Shown: positions 45,735-53,214 of the stretch, piece after piece
Layout: each line of letters starts with the position of its first letter
Position numbering within the stretch: position 1 is the stretch's first letter
Virus record (IMG/VR): IMGVR_UViG_3300020430_000008
Span: 62,001-126,000 of that record
Length of the DNA: 64,000 nt
Reading direction: 5' to 3' (one strand)
Source of the DNA: a virus
Program-made: the position numbers and the translations under genes
The notes under the pieces: generated by a model
Databases searched by the model: none
The model's input: the letters and a program-made list of their open reading frames with translations, nothing else
Told to the model about the DNA's origin: nothing

Positions 45735-47093
45735 TTATAAAATCTTTGCTGCTAATGTTGCAACTTTTGATCTCTCGCCCTTGGTCAACGTAATGTGACC
45801 AGCGATTGAGTGAGACTTAAACTTCTCAACAGCATATGCTAAGCCGTTTGTTGTCTCGTCAATATGCATATTGTCAATCTGTTCAATATCACCAGTCAAT
45901 ACAACCTTTGAATTCTCACCAACACGGGTAATAATCGTCTTCAATTCGTGTACTGACAAATTCTGGGCTTCGTCAATAATTATAAAGGCGTTGGAAATTG
46001 AGCGTCCGCGAATGTAAGTAATCGCCTCGACCTCAATCTTGCCTTGCTCCATGTACTGCTCAAGCATCAGCTTGTCATTGCCCATAAGAAACTGTAGATT
46101 GTCCTGAATGGGCGCAAGCCATGGTAACATCTTTTCTTCCATTGTACCGGGCAGGAACCCAATGTCCTTACCCAGTGGCTGTACGGGTCTTGACACAATA
46201 AGCTTCTTATATGGGTTGTTCCGTTTACCGCCGCCTTGGTCATACATGCCGATAGTCTGCTCAATACCGGCTGCAATGGCGCACAGCGTCTTTCCAGAGC
46301 CAGCCTTGCCCACCAGCGTGATGATGGGGATGTCGGGGTTCATAAGCATGTCCAGAGCGAATGCTTGCTCCTTGTTGCGTGCGTTCACGTTCCAGACACC
46401 GTTCTTGTAACGAACAACAGACTTAAGTGGAGATTGTTCATTAACGTATTTGCACAAAGCGGTCTTCTTGTCGTTTGTGGAAGACACAAGCATAATGTAC
46501 TGGTTGGCATTAAAGTTGACTGCCTTCTCTTCTTGGTCTAAAAAGATTTCTTCACCTTCGTAGAAGCGATCAACAATCTCTTCATCAACCAAGTGCTCAA
46601 CAAAACCAGTATACAGCTTCTCCCGATCCTCAACCACGTCGTTGACAACTTTATAATCAGAGCAGCGCAGACCAACCGAGTCGCTTATGACTCTCATGTT
46701 GATGTCGTTTGAAACGAGCGTGACTTGCGCCTTCTCATTGTTCTGTTGCTCTGCGAGCGCGCAGGCAATAATAATATGATCAGGAATGGTGGGGTCAAGG
46801 TCTTGAGGCAAAATGCCTAGATTAGACGACGAATAGCCACGCACATACAGCATGCCCTTGCCGCGTCCCAGACGGGCTCCTTTAAGCAGACTCTTTTTCT
46901 CGCGCAAACTGTCAAGCATGCGAATGACACGGCGGGCATTAGAGCCGACTGTATCTTGTCGCTTCTTGTGTTTGTCGATCTCTTCAAGCACCTTGAGGGG
47001 CAAAACGATATCATTGTTGCCAAATGCGTGAAGCGAGCTAGCGTCCGTTAAAAGGACGCTTGTATCTAAAACTTTGATTTTCTTAATAGCCAT
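45735..47093 (-). CDS. PhoH-family ATPase with N-terminal PIN domain
   Basis: The 452-residue protein has a PIN nuclease domain at about residues 1-150 (VLDTSVLLTDA with D10; VSNDINMRVIS). It then has a PhoH helicase-like ATPase with the Walker A TLVGKAGSGKT near residue 265, FIIIDEAQNLSVHELK as Walker B, and GDIEQID. This is the PhoH2 layout, linked to RNA unwinding and cleavage. PhoH genes are common in marine phages. The start lies after an ATATTTATAG motif. Confidence 0.93.
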   Translation of the reverse strand: MAIKKIKVLDTSVLLTDASSLHAFGNNDIVLPLKVLEEIDKHKKRQDTVGSNARRVIRMLDSLREKKSLLKGARLGRGKGMLYVRGYSSSNLGILPQDLDPTIPDHIIIACALAEQQNNEKAQVTLVSNDINMRVISDSVGLRCSDYKVVNDVVEDREKLYTGFVEHLVDEEIVDRFYEGEEIFLDQEEKAVNFNANQYIMLVSSTNDKKTALCKYVNEQSPLKSVVRYKNGVWNVNARNKEQAFALDMLMNPDIPIITLVGKAGSGKTLCAIAAGIEQTIGMYDQGGGKRNNPYKKLIVSRPVQPLGKDIGFLPGTMEEKMLPWLAPIQDNLQFLMGNDKLMLEQYMEQGKIEVEAITYIRGRSISNAFIIIDEAQNLSVHELKTIITRVGENSKVVLTGDIEQIDNMHIDETTNGLAYAVEKFKSHSIAGHITLTKGERSKVATLAAKIL

Positions 47094-47128
47094 GGTGACT
47101 CTACTATAAATATCTCTTTGTAATGTTT

Positions 47129-47368
47129 TTAACTCAACAACACGACCAAAGCAGCATAAAGTCTCATAAAAATTGTTGGGCGCTGGTACAGTATTCCTTT
47201 GGATGCTCGCTTACGGGCTTTTTTAAGCTCCAGTGGTGTGAGCGCTAGGTTTTCAATCTTGCCATCTTCGTTGACAACCGTAACCCTATAATATTCAACT
47301 TTCTTTCTACCTACATACCGCCTTAATGCCTTGTGAGGCAAAAACTCTAATTTTCCTATAAACTTCAT
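47129..47368 (-). CDS. Small basic protein of unknown function
   Basis: This 79-residue, highly basic protein has a short beta-like part and the helix PLELKKARKRASKGIL, followed by a hydrophobic end (FMRLYAALVVLL). It is probably a real gene: it has a strong GGGAGGGC ribosome site and a near neighbour of matching polarity. A membrane-associated or RNA-binding role is possible. No family is recognised. Confidence 0.65.
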   Translation of the reverse strand: MKFIGKLEFLPHKALRRYVGRKKVEYYRVTVVNEDGKIENLALTPLELKKARKRASKGILYQRPTIFMRLYAALVVLLS

Positions 47369-47401
47369 CCATAACGCCCTCCCTTGCGGTTACAAATGCA
47401 C

Positions 47402-47413
47402 AGTAAATAGTTA
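47402..47413 (-). promoter_or_regulatory. TAACTATTTACT motif, variant of the recurrent element
   Basis: This sits between the 47411-47617 and 47129-47368 genes, 33 bases before the ATG at 47368. Ten of its twelve bases agree with the elements at 9542 and 53811. It is weaker evidence than the other two copies. Confidence 0.25.
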
Positions 47414-47602
47414 TGAGATCTTTACTAAGAGATGTTTTTGATACCATCGCATCCACTTTGGAGAGTATTGAGCAGGTGATGCCCATATGACTCGCGCCGT
47501 TCCGCGCTCATCGTCAACCATCTCAATCAAGCCGACACATACAATACCTCTTTGAACATCATGAACATGCCTAACAGCATCCCCCACCTTCAATATGATC
47601 AT
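47411..47602 (-). CDS. Small SH3/KOW-like protein
   Basis: The ATG at 47602 follows AAAGG and gives 63 residues; a GTG five codons earlier is less likely. The sequence MIILKVGDAVRHVHDVQRGIV followed by VIW and KWMRWYQKHLL suggests a small beta barrel. Barrels of this kind often bind RNA or other proteins. No family can be named. It overlaps the membrane-protein gene upstream. Confidence 0.65.
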   Translation of the reverse strand: MIILKVGDAVRHVHDVQRGIVCVGLIEMVDDERGTARVIWASPAQYSPKWMRWYQKHLLVKIS

Positions 47603-47891
47603 GTTTTCCTTTTCCACTTATTCTAATCCATGCTCCCCACATGATGGGTACTGCAAGCCAGTGGAGACAGAGAATCCAAGCGGCAGGTGCGCCGGCATAG
47701 AACGCGGGATGAACATAGTTTCCAAGAGCAATGAATAGAATAGGGAACAGTACATCTTCGATTATCTCCCACACGACTATAATAATAACTAGAGCCATGC
47801 CGTGCTCTTTGAGAGTTTGCTTTAGAGAATCCCATTTGAAATGTCCTAGCTTGTGTGACAGGCGTTCTTTCAACCATTTAAAAAACTTCAC
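47571..47891 (-). CDS. Small membrane protein with about three transmembrane segments
   Basis: This 106-residue protein has an amphipathic basic N-terminus, then hydrophobic segments (ALVIIIVVWEIIEDVLFPIL, AFYAGAPAAWILCLHWLAV and IMWGAWI). It ends KHDHIEGGGCC with two Cys. It starts with GTG overlapping the thioredoxin gene by GTGA. It is an inner-membrane protein of unknown function. A holin is conceivable but not supported by more than size and topology. Confidence 0.7.
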   Translation of the reverse strand: MKFFKWLKERLSHKLGHFKWDSLKQTLKEHGMALVIIIVVWEIIEDVLFPILFIALGNYVHPAFYAGAPAAWILCLHWLAVPIMWGAWIRISGKGKHDHIEGGGCC

Positions 47892-48373
47892 TGTGTTAAG
47901 TCATCCAATATTTGTATGTATGTGTCTTCGACGCCAGCAACATAGCCAGTATGTGTGTGGACAATTCTCATCTCACGATCAATAATCAAAGTAAAAGGGA
48001 TTGCTTTGGACGGGTTGTACTGCGAAACAACTGATGTCTCTGTGTCAAACAGTGCTGTGAACTGGTATTTGCGCGATTTGATATATGCCTTGGCTTTTGA
48101 CACTTCTCTTGCCGCGTCAATACTAATCACAACAACGTCAACACCTTTATCTTCGTACTTCTTGTCGATAGCGTTTAAATGCGGTAACTCAACCAAACAA
48201 GGGCGGCACCATGTAGCCCAAAAGTTCATAACAATAATCTCGCCTTTATGTTCATGCAAATCATATGCATCACCAACAAGATCGCGCAAAGAAAAATCCG
48301 GCGCTTGCGGATTAGTAGCGAATGACGATGTGCTGGTTAGCGATAAAATGGCGGCTAATAAAAACTTCTTCAT
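47888..48373 (-). CDS. Exported TlpA/ResA-like thioredoxin
   Basis: The start is set at ATG 48373, because a promoter -10 box overlaps the upstream alternative and AAGGAGAAAAC lies just ahead. The protein has 161 residues. The N-terminus MKKFLLAAILSLTSTSSFA is a Sec signal peptide. The body has a thioredoxin fold with C56-R-P-C59 in FWATWCRPCLVELPHL and PFTLIIDREMRIV with the cis-Pro. It should act in the periplasm as a disulfide reductase or oxidase. Confidence 0.92.
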   Translation of the reverse strand: MKKFLLAAILSLTSTSSFATNPQAPDFSLRDLVGDAYDLHEHKGEIIVMNFWATWCRPCLVELPHLNAIDKKYEDKGVDVVVISIDAAREVSKAKAYIKSRKYQFTALFDTETSVVSQYNPSKAIPFTLIIDREMRIVHTHTGYVAGVEDTYIQILDDLTQ

Positions 48374-48639
48374 GTTTTCTCCTTGCTTATTATACAATCA
48401 TCGAACACAAATGTCAAATCACCAACGTTAATCGGTATCTGGCACTTTCTCAAAGCGGCGGCTTCGTTTTCATACAAAACCTCGGCATGCCATCCAGCGT
48501 ATCCGTCCCAGTTTTCACTCTTTGGCACTTGAATGCGATTAGTGAGTTTAACGTGAGTGTGTGGTATACCAGAGCCAGCAGGAGATTGAACCAAAACAAC
48601 ATCGCCTTGCTTGTATTTCAATTTCCTATCTCCTGCCAT
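48370..48639 (-). CDS. Small beta-rich protein of unknown function
   Basis: This is an 89-residue protein beginning MAGDRKLKYKQGDVVLVQSP, with a turn at GSGIPHTHVKL and a Trp-rich middle (WDGYAGWHAEVLY). It may be a small beta barrel. The gene carries the promoter for the next gene inside its final codons and overlaps it by ATGA. It starts inside the end of the fibre-like gene. Function unknown. Confidence 0.7.
   Translation of the reverse strand: MAGDRKLKYKQGDVVLVQSPAGSGIPHTHVKLTNRIQVPKSENWDGYAGWHAEVLYENEAAALRKCQIPINVGDLTFVFDDCIISKEKT
48389..48417 (-). promoter_or_regulatory. Consensus sigma70-type promoter for the exported thioredoxin
   Basis: TTGACA (48417-48412), a 17-base spacer and TATAAT (48394-48389), all exact on the minus strand. 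It is located inside the last codons of the upstream gene, 15 bases ahead of the ATG at 48373. The early ATG overlapping the -10 box is therefore not the true start. Confidence 0.85.
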
Positions 48640-49487
48640 GCGTCGTTTCCGTCAGAAATAAACGTCTTGAAGCTAGCTGGTGCCGGTAGAGCTACTGATG
48701 CGTCAATACCGTTGATCGTATCAGAGCCAGCGCGGGCAATAGTGATTGTATTGACATCAGCATAGCCTGCCGCATCTTTGACTGTAACAACCATACCGGG
48801 ATTGTCGCTGGCATCAGGCAGAGTAAGCGTGATAGCGCTGTTAATACCACCCTGATTAGTTGGACGGGTATTTACAAGGATGACACATTCTGTGTCGGTA
48901 ATTGTGTATGTCGTTCCGGGGTCATTTGATGCGCCAATGTTGGTAACCCTTAATGCCATTGACCCGCCAACAGTCAAAGTTGACTTTGGGGCAGAATGGT
49001 TAACTCCAACGTTATTATTTCCACCGTCCACAAACAACATATGTGTGTTGCTATCGGATTCAACACGGAAATCAACAAGCGAGTCGGATTGTTCATTGAC
49101 AACAACTTCCGGCACCATACCATTTAGACGAATACCCTCTCTCACAGCCCCAGCATCGTTAATCTTTAAAACAATGTGCTTATTTGTCTGCTGCTGTTGA
49201 ATTACAAGATTGTCGGAATCATTAATGAAAACCTTGGCTCTGTCAGCACCACCCTCAGTGAATTGTACGCACGGCTCAGTTGATTCAATAGTAATCATTT
49301 CCGATGGCGTAGACGTGCCAAAACCGACACGACCAGAACTATCAATGATTACCCTTTCTGTACCGCCGGTTTGGATTCTAACACTGTCGTCATCACTGTT
49401 AAGCTCAACCATAACTTTGGTATCACCGTCTGCGTCCTGCAGTGTATCTTCGTTGACCTGATCTGGGTTAAGTTTGCTGCGTGACAT
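48618..49487 (-). CDS. Tail-fibre-like beta-structured protein
   Basis: This 289-residue protein has repetitive beta structure with Gly turns: RVIIDSSGRVGFGTSTP and later NNNVGVNHSAPKSTLTVGG. This is the pattern of phage fibre shafts and adhesins. Its end AFKTFISDGNDAWQEIGN-like region (residues about 275-289) resembles fibre tips. No chaperone is nearby. It is far from the baseplate genes, next to tRNAs. It overlaps the downstream gene by 22 bases. A receptor-binding role is inferred. Confidence 0.78.
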   Translation of the reverse strand: MSRSKLNPDQVNEDTLQDADGDTKVMVELNSDDDSVRIQTGGTERVIIDSSGRVGFGTSTPSEMITIESTEPCVQFTEGGADRAKVFINDSDNLVIQQQQTNKHIVLKINDAGAVREGIRLNGMVPEVVVNEQSDSLVDFRVESDSNTHMLFVDGGNNNVGVNHSAPKSTLTVGGSMALRVTNIGASNDPGTTYTITDTECVILVNTRPTNQGGINSAITLTLPDASDNPGMVVTVKDAAGYADVNTITIARAGSDTINGIDASVALPAPASFKTFISDGNDAWQEIGN

Positions 49488-49669
49488 TATTTCTTAATCC
49501 TATAAGAGTCCGAATCTTCTGCGTGCAGAAGCAAATCTTTGGTGCCAGTCCAGCGTGATTGTTCAACAAAAATCTTCATTGCCTCGTCCTTGCTATTAGC
49601 CAAGATTGCCCCCAAATCACGGTACTTCTTAGTTCTTCTATTATACTCTTGAATGATAAAGTTCTTCAT
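49487..49669 (-). CDS. Small charged protein
   Basis: A 60-residue protein with GAGG upstream of ATG 49669 and the TAATG joint to the fibre gene. It has FIIQEYNRRTKKYRDLGAIL and a helix with KDEAMKIFVEQSRW. No family recognised. Because both joints are typical of the real genes here, I believe it is translated. Its function is unknown. Confidence 0.6.
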   Translation of the reverse strand: MKNFIIQEYNRRTKKYRDLGAILANSKDEAMKIFVEQSRWTGTKDLLLHAEDSDSYRIKK

Positions 49670-49690
49670 TTTTTGTTACCTCGTTATCGA

Positions 49691-49787
49691 TGGCTGGAGG
49701 GGTAGGAGTCGAACCTACAAGATGCGCTTTCGCGTACTCACCGCCCGAGAAACAGTCGGGTGCGTCTGCCAATTTCGCCACCCCCCA
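49691..49787 (-). tRNA. tRNA with GUU (Asn) anticodon and long variable arm
   Basis: The 97-base gene folds into a full cloverleaf with encoded CCA. The acceptor pairs U1-A72 and has G73. The anticodon stem CCCGA/UCGGG encloses CUGUUUC, giving GUU at positions 34-36. The variable region is 25 bases with a GAAA-capped stem, a class II feature normally confined to Leu, Ser and Tyr tRNAs. U1-A72, G73 and GUU are Asn-type identity elements, and the D-arm resembles Leu tRNAs. It should read AAC and AAU codons, but the charged amino acid is uncertain. Confidence 0.9.
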
Positions 49788-49792
49788 AAATA

Positions 49793-50287
49793 CTATTTTT
49801 CGCTGTGTCTGATTTTGCCGTATCCAGACATTGCCTCTTCGTCGGGTTGACCGGGCTTTGTCTTGGACCGCTCGGCGCGATTAACCAACTCGCTGCTGCT
49901 TTCGATCTTGCCGCCACCAACATTCCAAATCATTTCAATGCCAAGTTCCTTGCACACCGCAACCTCTGGTACGTTATCGCCCTTCCGGTCGCCGCCGTTG
50001 GCAAAGTATGTAGGCTTAATGCGCCGTAGAGCCTCACAGACTGTCTCGTCGGTATCATCTACCCACTCTACCTTCACAACGCCCTTAAGCGCCTCCAGAA
50101 TCTCTTTACGCTGGTCCCACGTCATAAACACAAAGCCCTTCTTTCGATACAACCATGAGTCACTGTTGGCAACAACGATAACGTCGCCGTATTCAGCCGC
50201 CGCCAAGATAAGGCGAACGTGTCCGATGTGAACAGGGTCAAATCCTCCAGAAACAACTACGGTGTCGTATGGTGATTTTGCTGTCAT
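49793..50287 (-). CDS. Nucleotidyltransferase of the cytidylyltransferase-like family
   Basis: Starting at ATG 50287, behind GGAGAAAAAAA and the tRNA-Arg gene, this is 164 residues. The motif GGFDPVHIGH (His20 and His23) is the nucleotide-binding HxGH signature. The second signature, the ISSSK-like region in phosphopantetheine and glycerol-type transferases, may be KIESSSELV. It might activate a sugar, a glycerol phosphate or a coenzyme. The C-terminus is charged. It is transcribed with the tRNAs on both sides. Confidence 0.85.
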   Translation of the reverse strand: MTAKSPYDTVVVSGGFDPVHIGHVRLILAAAEYGDVIVVANSDSWLYRKKGFVFMTWDQRKEILEALKGVVKVEWVDDTDETVCEALRRIKPTYFANGGDRKGDNVPEVAVCKELGIEMIWNVGGGKIESSSELVNRAERSKTKPGQPDEEAMSGYGKIRHSEK

Positions 50288-50303
50288 TTTTTTTCTCCTA
50301 TAG

Positions 50304-50380
50304 TGGCACACCCGATAGGACTCGAACCTATGACCCACAGCTTAGAAGGCTGTTGCTCTATCCAACTGAGCTACGGGTGC
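50304..50380 (-). tRNA. tRNA-Arg (UCU)
   Basis: A 77-base cloverleaf with encoded CCA. Acceptor GCACCCG pairs with CGGGUGU (one G-U pair). The anticodon stem ACAGC/GCUGU encloses CUUCUAA with anticodon UCU, reading AGA and AGG. The T-arm is AUAGG UUCGAGU CCUAU. It supplies an Arg tRNA that is rare in many bacteria. Confidence 0.95.
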
Positions 50381-50629
50381 CTATTCAGCGCCGTAAACAT
50401 CTTTAGCCTTTTTGTAGTAGGCTTTAGCAACGGCATAGTTATAATCAGGGTCTATCTCGTCCATCACTCTTACAATTTGCAGAATGAATCTTTTAGTTTT
50501 TTCGTATTCTTTGTCGTCATGTATGACTTGCTCAACAATATCAAACATCTCTTGCGCTGACTTTTCAACGTCTTCGTAAGAAAGCAAACGAGCGGCATAG
50601 GAGCGCGCTAATGATTCGGTGTCGTCCAT
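50381..50629 (-). CDS. Small helical protein of unknown function
   Basis: This 82-residue acidic helical protein (MDDTESLARSYAARLLSYED, then KTKRFILQIVRVMDEIDP) is next to tRNA-Arg. The start at ATG 50629 is taken in place of the GTG just before it. It lies only 13 bases beyond a -10 box, so the mRNA leader is very short. No family is recognised. Confidence 0.65.
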   Translation of the reverse strand: MDDTESLARSYAARLLSYEDVEKSAQEMFDIVEQVIHDDKEYEKTKRFILQIVRVMDEIDPDYNYAVAKAYYKKAKDVYGAE

Positions 50630-50642
50630 CACACATAATTAG

Positions 50643-50671
50643 AATATAACACGATTATTCATCTTCGTCAA
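50643..50671 (-). promoter_or_regulatory. Sigma70-type promoter ahead of the small protein and tRNAs
   Basis: Minus-strand TTGACG (50671-50666), 17-base spacer, TATATT (50648-50643). It lies inside the end of the phosphoesterase gene. It probably drives the 50381-50629 gene, both tRNAs and the nucleotidyltransferase. Confidence 0.7.
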
Positions 50672-51341
50672 GCACTATTTTGTGAGACTTTAATCTTACA
50701 ACACCATCAGTAATTTGTGCGTAAGTTGTGTGGTCCACCCAATCGCCTGTATTAACGTACGTTTTAATCTCTTCGTTCTGATCAACCCAGATAACCACCT
50801 CGGGGCGGTGTGAATGACCCATGATTGTCACGTCAACGTCGTTATTGAAATCGATTATATCCCATAACCTTATTAGTTTGCGTTTTGCGAGCGCTCGATT
50901 AGCCCACCATGTTGCCAAGTCAACATCAAATGTGCGTTCCAGCCAGTCTTGACAAATTGAGACAATCTTTAATAATAGTCCCTCAGACCATTTCGCCCAA
51001 AAACCACTCTCATACCTATCACCATGCTCAATGCGGAATGACCTTCCGTTGTCTTCAAACTCATACATTTCCATGAAGTTGATGTGATTGAATGACTTGC
51101 CGGCAAACGCATCAAAGCTGTAATCGTGGTTTCCAATAATATAAACGACTCTAGAAAACGAGGTAATCTTTTTTAGTATCTCTAATGATTGCTGAGAGAA
51201 TATTGGAATTTTAACAAAGTCAACAATGTCGCCTGCTAAGATAAGTTCGTCGCACTCTAATCCATTGAGGAAATTTAACAGTTCCTCTTCTTTGCAATAT
51301 GCACTTCCAAGATGTAGATCAGAGATTATTACTCGCTTCAC
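50655..51341 (-). CDS. Calcineurin-type metallophosphoesterase, LpxH-like
   Basis: The 228-residue protein shows all the metal-binding blocks in order: ISDLHLGS, LAGDIVDF, IIGNHDY, FRIEHGDRY and IMGHSHRPEV. The size and the FAGKSFNHI/EHGD layout resemble UDP-2,3-diacylglucosamine hydrolase (LpxH), an enzyme of lipid A synthesis, but LpxH-like proteins include other hydrolases. The start is GTG 51341. It overlaps the promoter of the next unit. It may modify host lipid A or act on phosphodiesters. Confidence 0.85.
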   Translation of the reverse strand: MKRVIISDLHLGSAYCKEEELLNFLNGLECDELILAGDIVDFVKIPIFSQQSLEILKKITSFSRVVYIIGNHDYSFDAFAGKSFNHINFMEMYEFEDNGRSFRIEHGDRYESGFWAKWSEGLLLKIVSICQDWLERTFDVDLATWWANRALAKRKLIRLWDIIDFNNDVDVTIMGHSHRPEVVIWVDQNEEIKTYVNTGDWVDHTTYAQITDGVVRLKSHKIVLDEDE

Positions 51342-51342
51342 T

Positions 51343-51765
51343 TTAATCGTCGTTATTCAATGCTGCTTTCACAGCTTTTACAAATTTAGCTCCTATGTTA
51401 TAACTATCAATCTCATCAATAGTTACCCATTCATATTCGGTATGCTCTTCACTAAGTTTTATTGTACCACTATATGACCGAGTTTTGTAAAATTTCTTTC
51501 GACCATCGTGCAATATCATTTCGGGACTTGTAATGTCAAGATCAGTCTCTTCCTTAACCTCACGTTTGAGCCCGTCGATGTCATCTTCGCCTTCATGAAT
51601 ATGTCCACCCGGCAAGTCCCATTCACCTGCGTGTTTCTCGTTTAAATCTGAACTCTTAAGGATGAGAGCTTTGTCTTCATCATTAATAAGCACGGCTTTT
51701 CTGACTTGTTCAGTGTCCATATCCTCTAGTAAGTAGTGTCGCCAATTTTCAAAAAGTTGTTTCAT
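51343..51765 (-). CDS. Nudix hydrolase with a predicted head-targeting N-terminus
   Basis: This 140-residue protein has two parts. Residues 1-14, MKQLFENWRHYLLE, match the N-termini of the proteins starting at 53003, 55505 and 56698. The rest is a Nudix domain: GGHIHEGE begins the box at residue 54, and REVKEET supplies R68, E69, E72 and E73. The box is intact, so hydrolysis of a nucleoside diphosphate derivative is likely. The L-L-E end of the leader looks like a prohead-protease site. ATGA couples it to the kinase-like gene. Confidence 0.9.
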   Translation of the reverse strand: MKQLFENWRHYLLEDMDTEQVRKAVLINDEDKALILKSSDLNEKHAGEWDLPGGHIHEGEDDIDGLKREVKEETDLDITSPEMILHDGRKKFYKTRSYSGTIKLSEEHTEYEWVTIDEIDSYNIGAKFVKAVKAALNNDD

Positions 51766-53003
51766 TGTGTAAACAGCCCCACGTCTACCATAACTAGTTG
51801 TCCGCTGTCAGGACGCATCATGACATTGCCTGTGTGCATATCTCTTGGTGAGAAGTTCTTCCCATGCAGATACTCCATCGCGTTCAGCAAGCCTTCTGCT
51901 TCGGAAAACGTTTCTTTCGTATACTTGTCTGCGCCCCCCAACTGAGCCTCGGGACCGTACTTATATGTCATAGGCACAACTTGTTTTTTTAAGTGGTAAA
52001 ACAGCCTTTCGTCAAGCTCTTTTGATGTTGTTTCCATGACTGCTTGGCGGCGGGTTGCAAAATACTCTTTCATCCTAGGGTCTTTCTGTTTATCAAGCTC
52101 ATATTTTTTTACAAAATCAGGAAGCATCTTGTCAACTTTATCAAAAAAGATGTTTAATAATCTTGGTCCGTGAGGTTTGAACGATGGGGCGTGGTAGCGG
52201 CTCAACCTTCCATAGTCAACATACATGTTTTCTCTTGGATTCTCACCCGCAAAATAAGCGCCAGCAACTTGTTTGATCAACGTGTCAAGATGCCACTTGG
52301 ACCATCTGTCAACAGCAGCGGTCATGTGCGGAGAAATCGATTTAGCCATGTTCGTAATCAACTCATTCATTGCACCTTCATTGGCAAATATACGTTTGAT
52401 CTTGTTTGTTGGAATCTCTTCATCAGGATCATCCAAAAACAAAGTGCCCAAAACCTCTTTCGGTGCGGGCGTCAACAACTCCATAAGAATAACCAAAGCA
52501 CCTTCTGCCATTTGATACGGCTGCTCGTTTCTGTCAACAATATCTTTACCGGGCACACGATAAACAGCATACACGTTAACTAAGTGCTGTTTTACTTCAT
52601 CTGGTAAGCTGGCTCTATTCTCAAGAATCCACCTATAGTTCTTTTCTTCATTGTCTACCTGTTGACCGCCCAAAAGCACAGACACAACCTTGACAGCTAA
52701 TCTGCGTCCGGTATTGCTGCCTTCTATTTCCCAGATTTTGCCGTATTGACCTTCATCAATAAAACGATTCACATAATAGCCATGCTCTTCAAGCATCTTT
52801 TCCAATCTACGAGGCATGACGCGCTTGGGTTTTGCAGGTTTGGGTGCTGTTGCGGTTTCAGCGCCCATGCCTAAGTCTTTCATCGCTTGCTTAAGCCTAT
52901 CTTCGGCTTTGCCTTGTTTCAACTTATTCAATAAGTCGTTCATTTCCGAGTCGGCAGTTTCGCCCTCAGTGAAACGTCTAAAATTTTCAAATAGATTCTT
53001 CAC
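51762..53003 (-). CDS. Protein-kinase-like protein with a predicted head-targeting N-terminus
   Basis: Taking the GTG at 53003 as start gives 413 residues beginning M-K-N-L-F-E-N-F-R-R-F-T-E, in line with three other proteins here. The kinase signs are a glycine loop (FIDEGQYGKIWEI), the AVKVV Lys105, the catalytic loop PRDMHTGN (D388, N393) and VDVGL (D407). Between them lies a long insert. The protein ends six residues after the DFG-like motif, so the activation segment and C-lobe are missing. The catalytic residues are present, but activity is uncertain. Confidence 0.78.
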   Translation of the reverse strand: MKNLFENFRRFTEGETADSEMNDLLNKLKQGKAEDRLKQAMKDLGMGAETATAPKPAKPKRVMPRRLEKMLEEHGYYVNRFIDEGQYGKIWEIEGSNTGRRLAVKVVSVLLGGQQVDNEEKNYRWILENRASLPDEVKQHLVNVYAVYRVPGKDIVDRNEQPYQMAEGALVILMELLTPAPKEVLGTLFLDDPDEEIPTNKIKRIFANEGAMNELITNMAKSISPHMTAAVDRWSKWHLDTLIKQVAGAYFAGENPRENMYVDYGRLSRYHAPSFKPHGPRLLNIFFDKVDKMLPDFVKKYELDKQKDPRMKEYFATRRQAVMETTSKELDERLFYHLKKQVVPMTYKYGPEAQLGGADKYTKETFSEAEGLLNAMEYLHGKNFSPRDMHTGNVMMRPDSGQLVMVDVGLFTQ

Positions 53004-53214
53004 CCTCTTCCTCTTCTCCTGCTTCTGGCAGGTCATCTAAGTCATCTTCGTCAAGTTCTGGCAAGTCATAACGGTTGCTTCGATGTTCTAAGGGTTTATC
53101 ATCTGATGTGCGCCACTTTTGCTCTGGCTCTACATGCTTCTTACACGATACCAATATGGATACCACAACTGCAGCCAAGAAAATATAATACAGTTGTCTA
53201 GTCGTTAACTTCAT
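52987..53214 (-). CDS. Small lipoprotein with acidic tail
   Basis: The 75-residue protein has a signal anchor and lipobox, YIFLAAVVVSILVSC, with C24 after L-V-S. It should be exported and lipidated. The mature part is charged, ending in an acidic run (LDEDDLDDLPEAGEEEEGEE). It overlaps the metzincin gene by 17 bases and the kinase-like gene by 17. It could be an outer-membrane spanin partner, but no such partner was identified. Confidence 0.8.
   Translation of the reverse strand: MKLTTRQLYYIFLAAVVVSILVSCKKHVEPEQKWRTSDDKPLEHRSNRYDLPELDEDDLDDLPEAGEEEEGEESI

Noticed and set aside
45729-45736. T-run on the plus strand after ACCG/CGGT as a terminator
   Set aside because: The stem is only four bases and the region is better explained by the promoter with a perfect 17-base spacer.
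47105-47112. Exact TATAAATA on the plus strand near phoH
   Set aside because: It matches the T4 late box but nothing on the plus strand follows; kept only as part of the recurrent-motif note.
47571-47891. Membrane protein as holin
   Set aside because: Only size and hydrophobicity support it, and no endolysin or spanin is adjacent.
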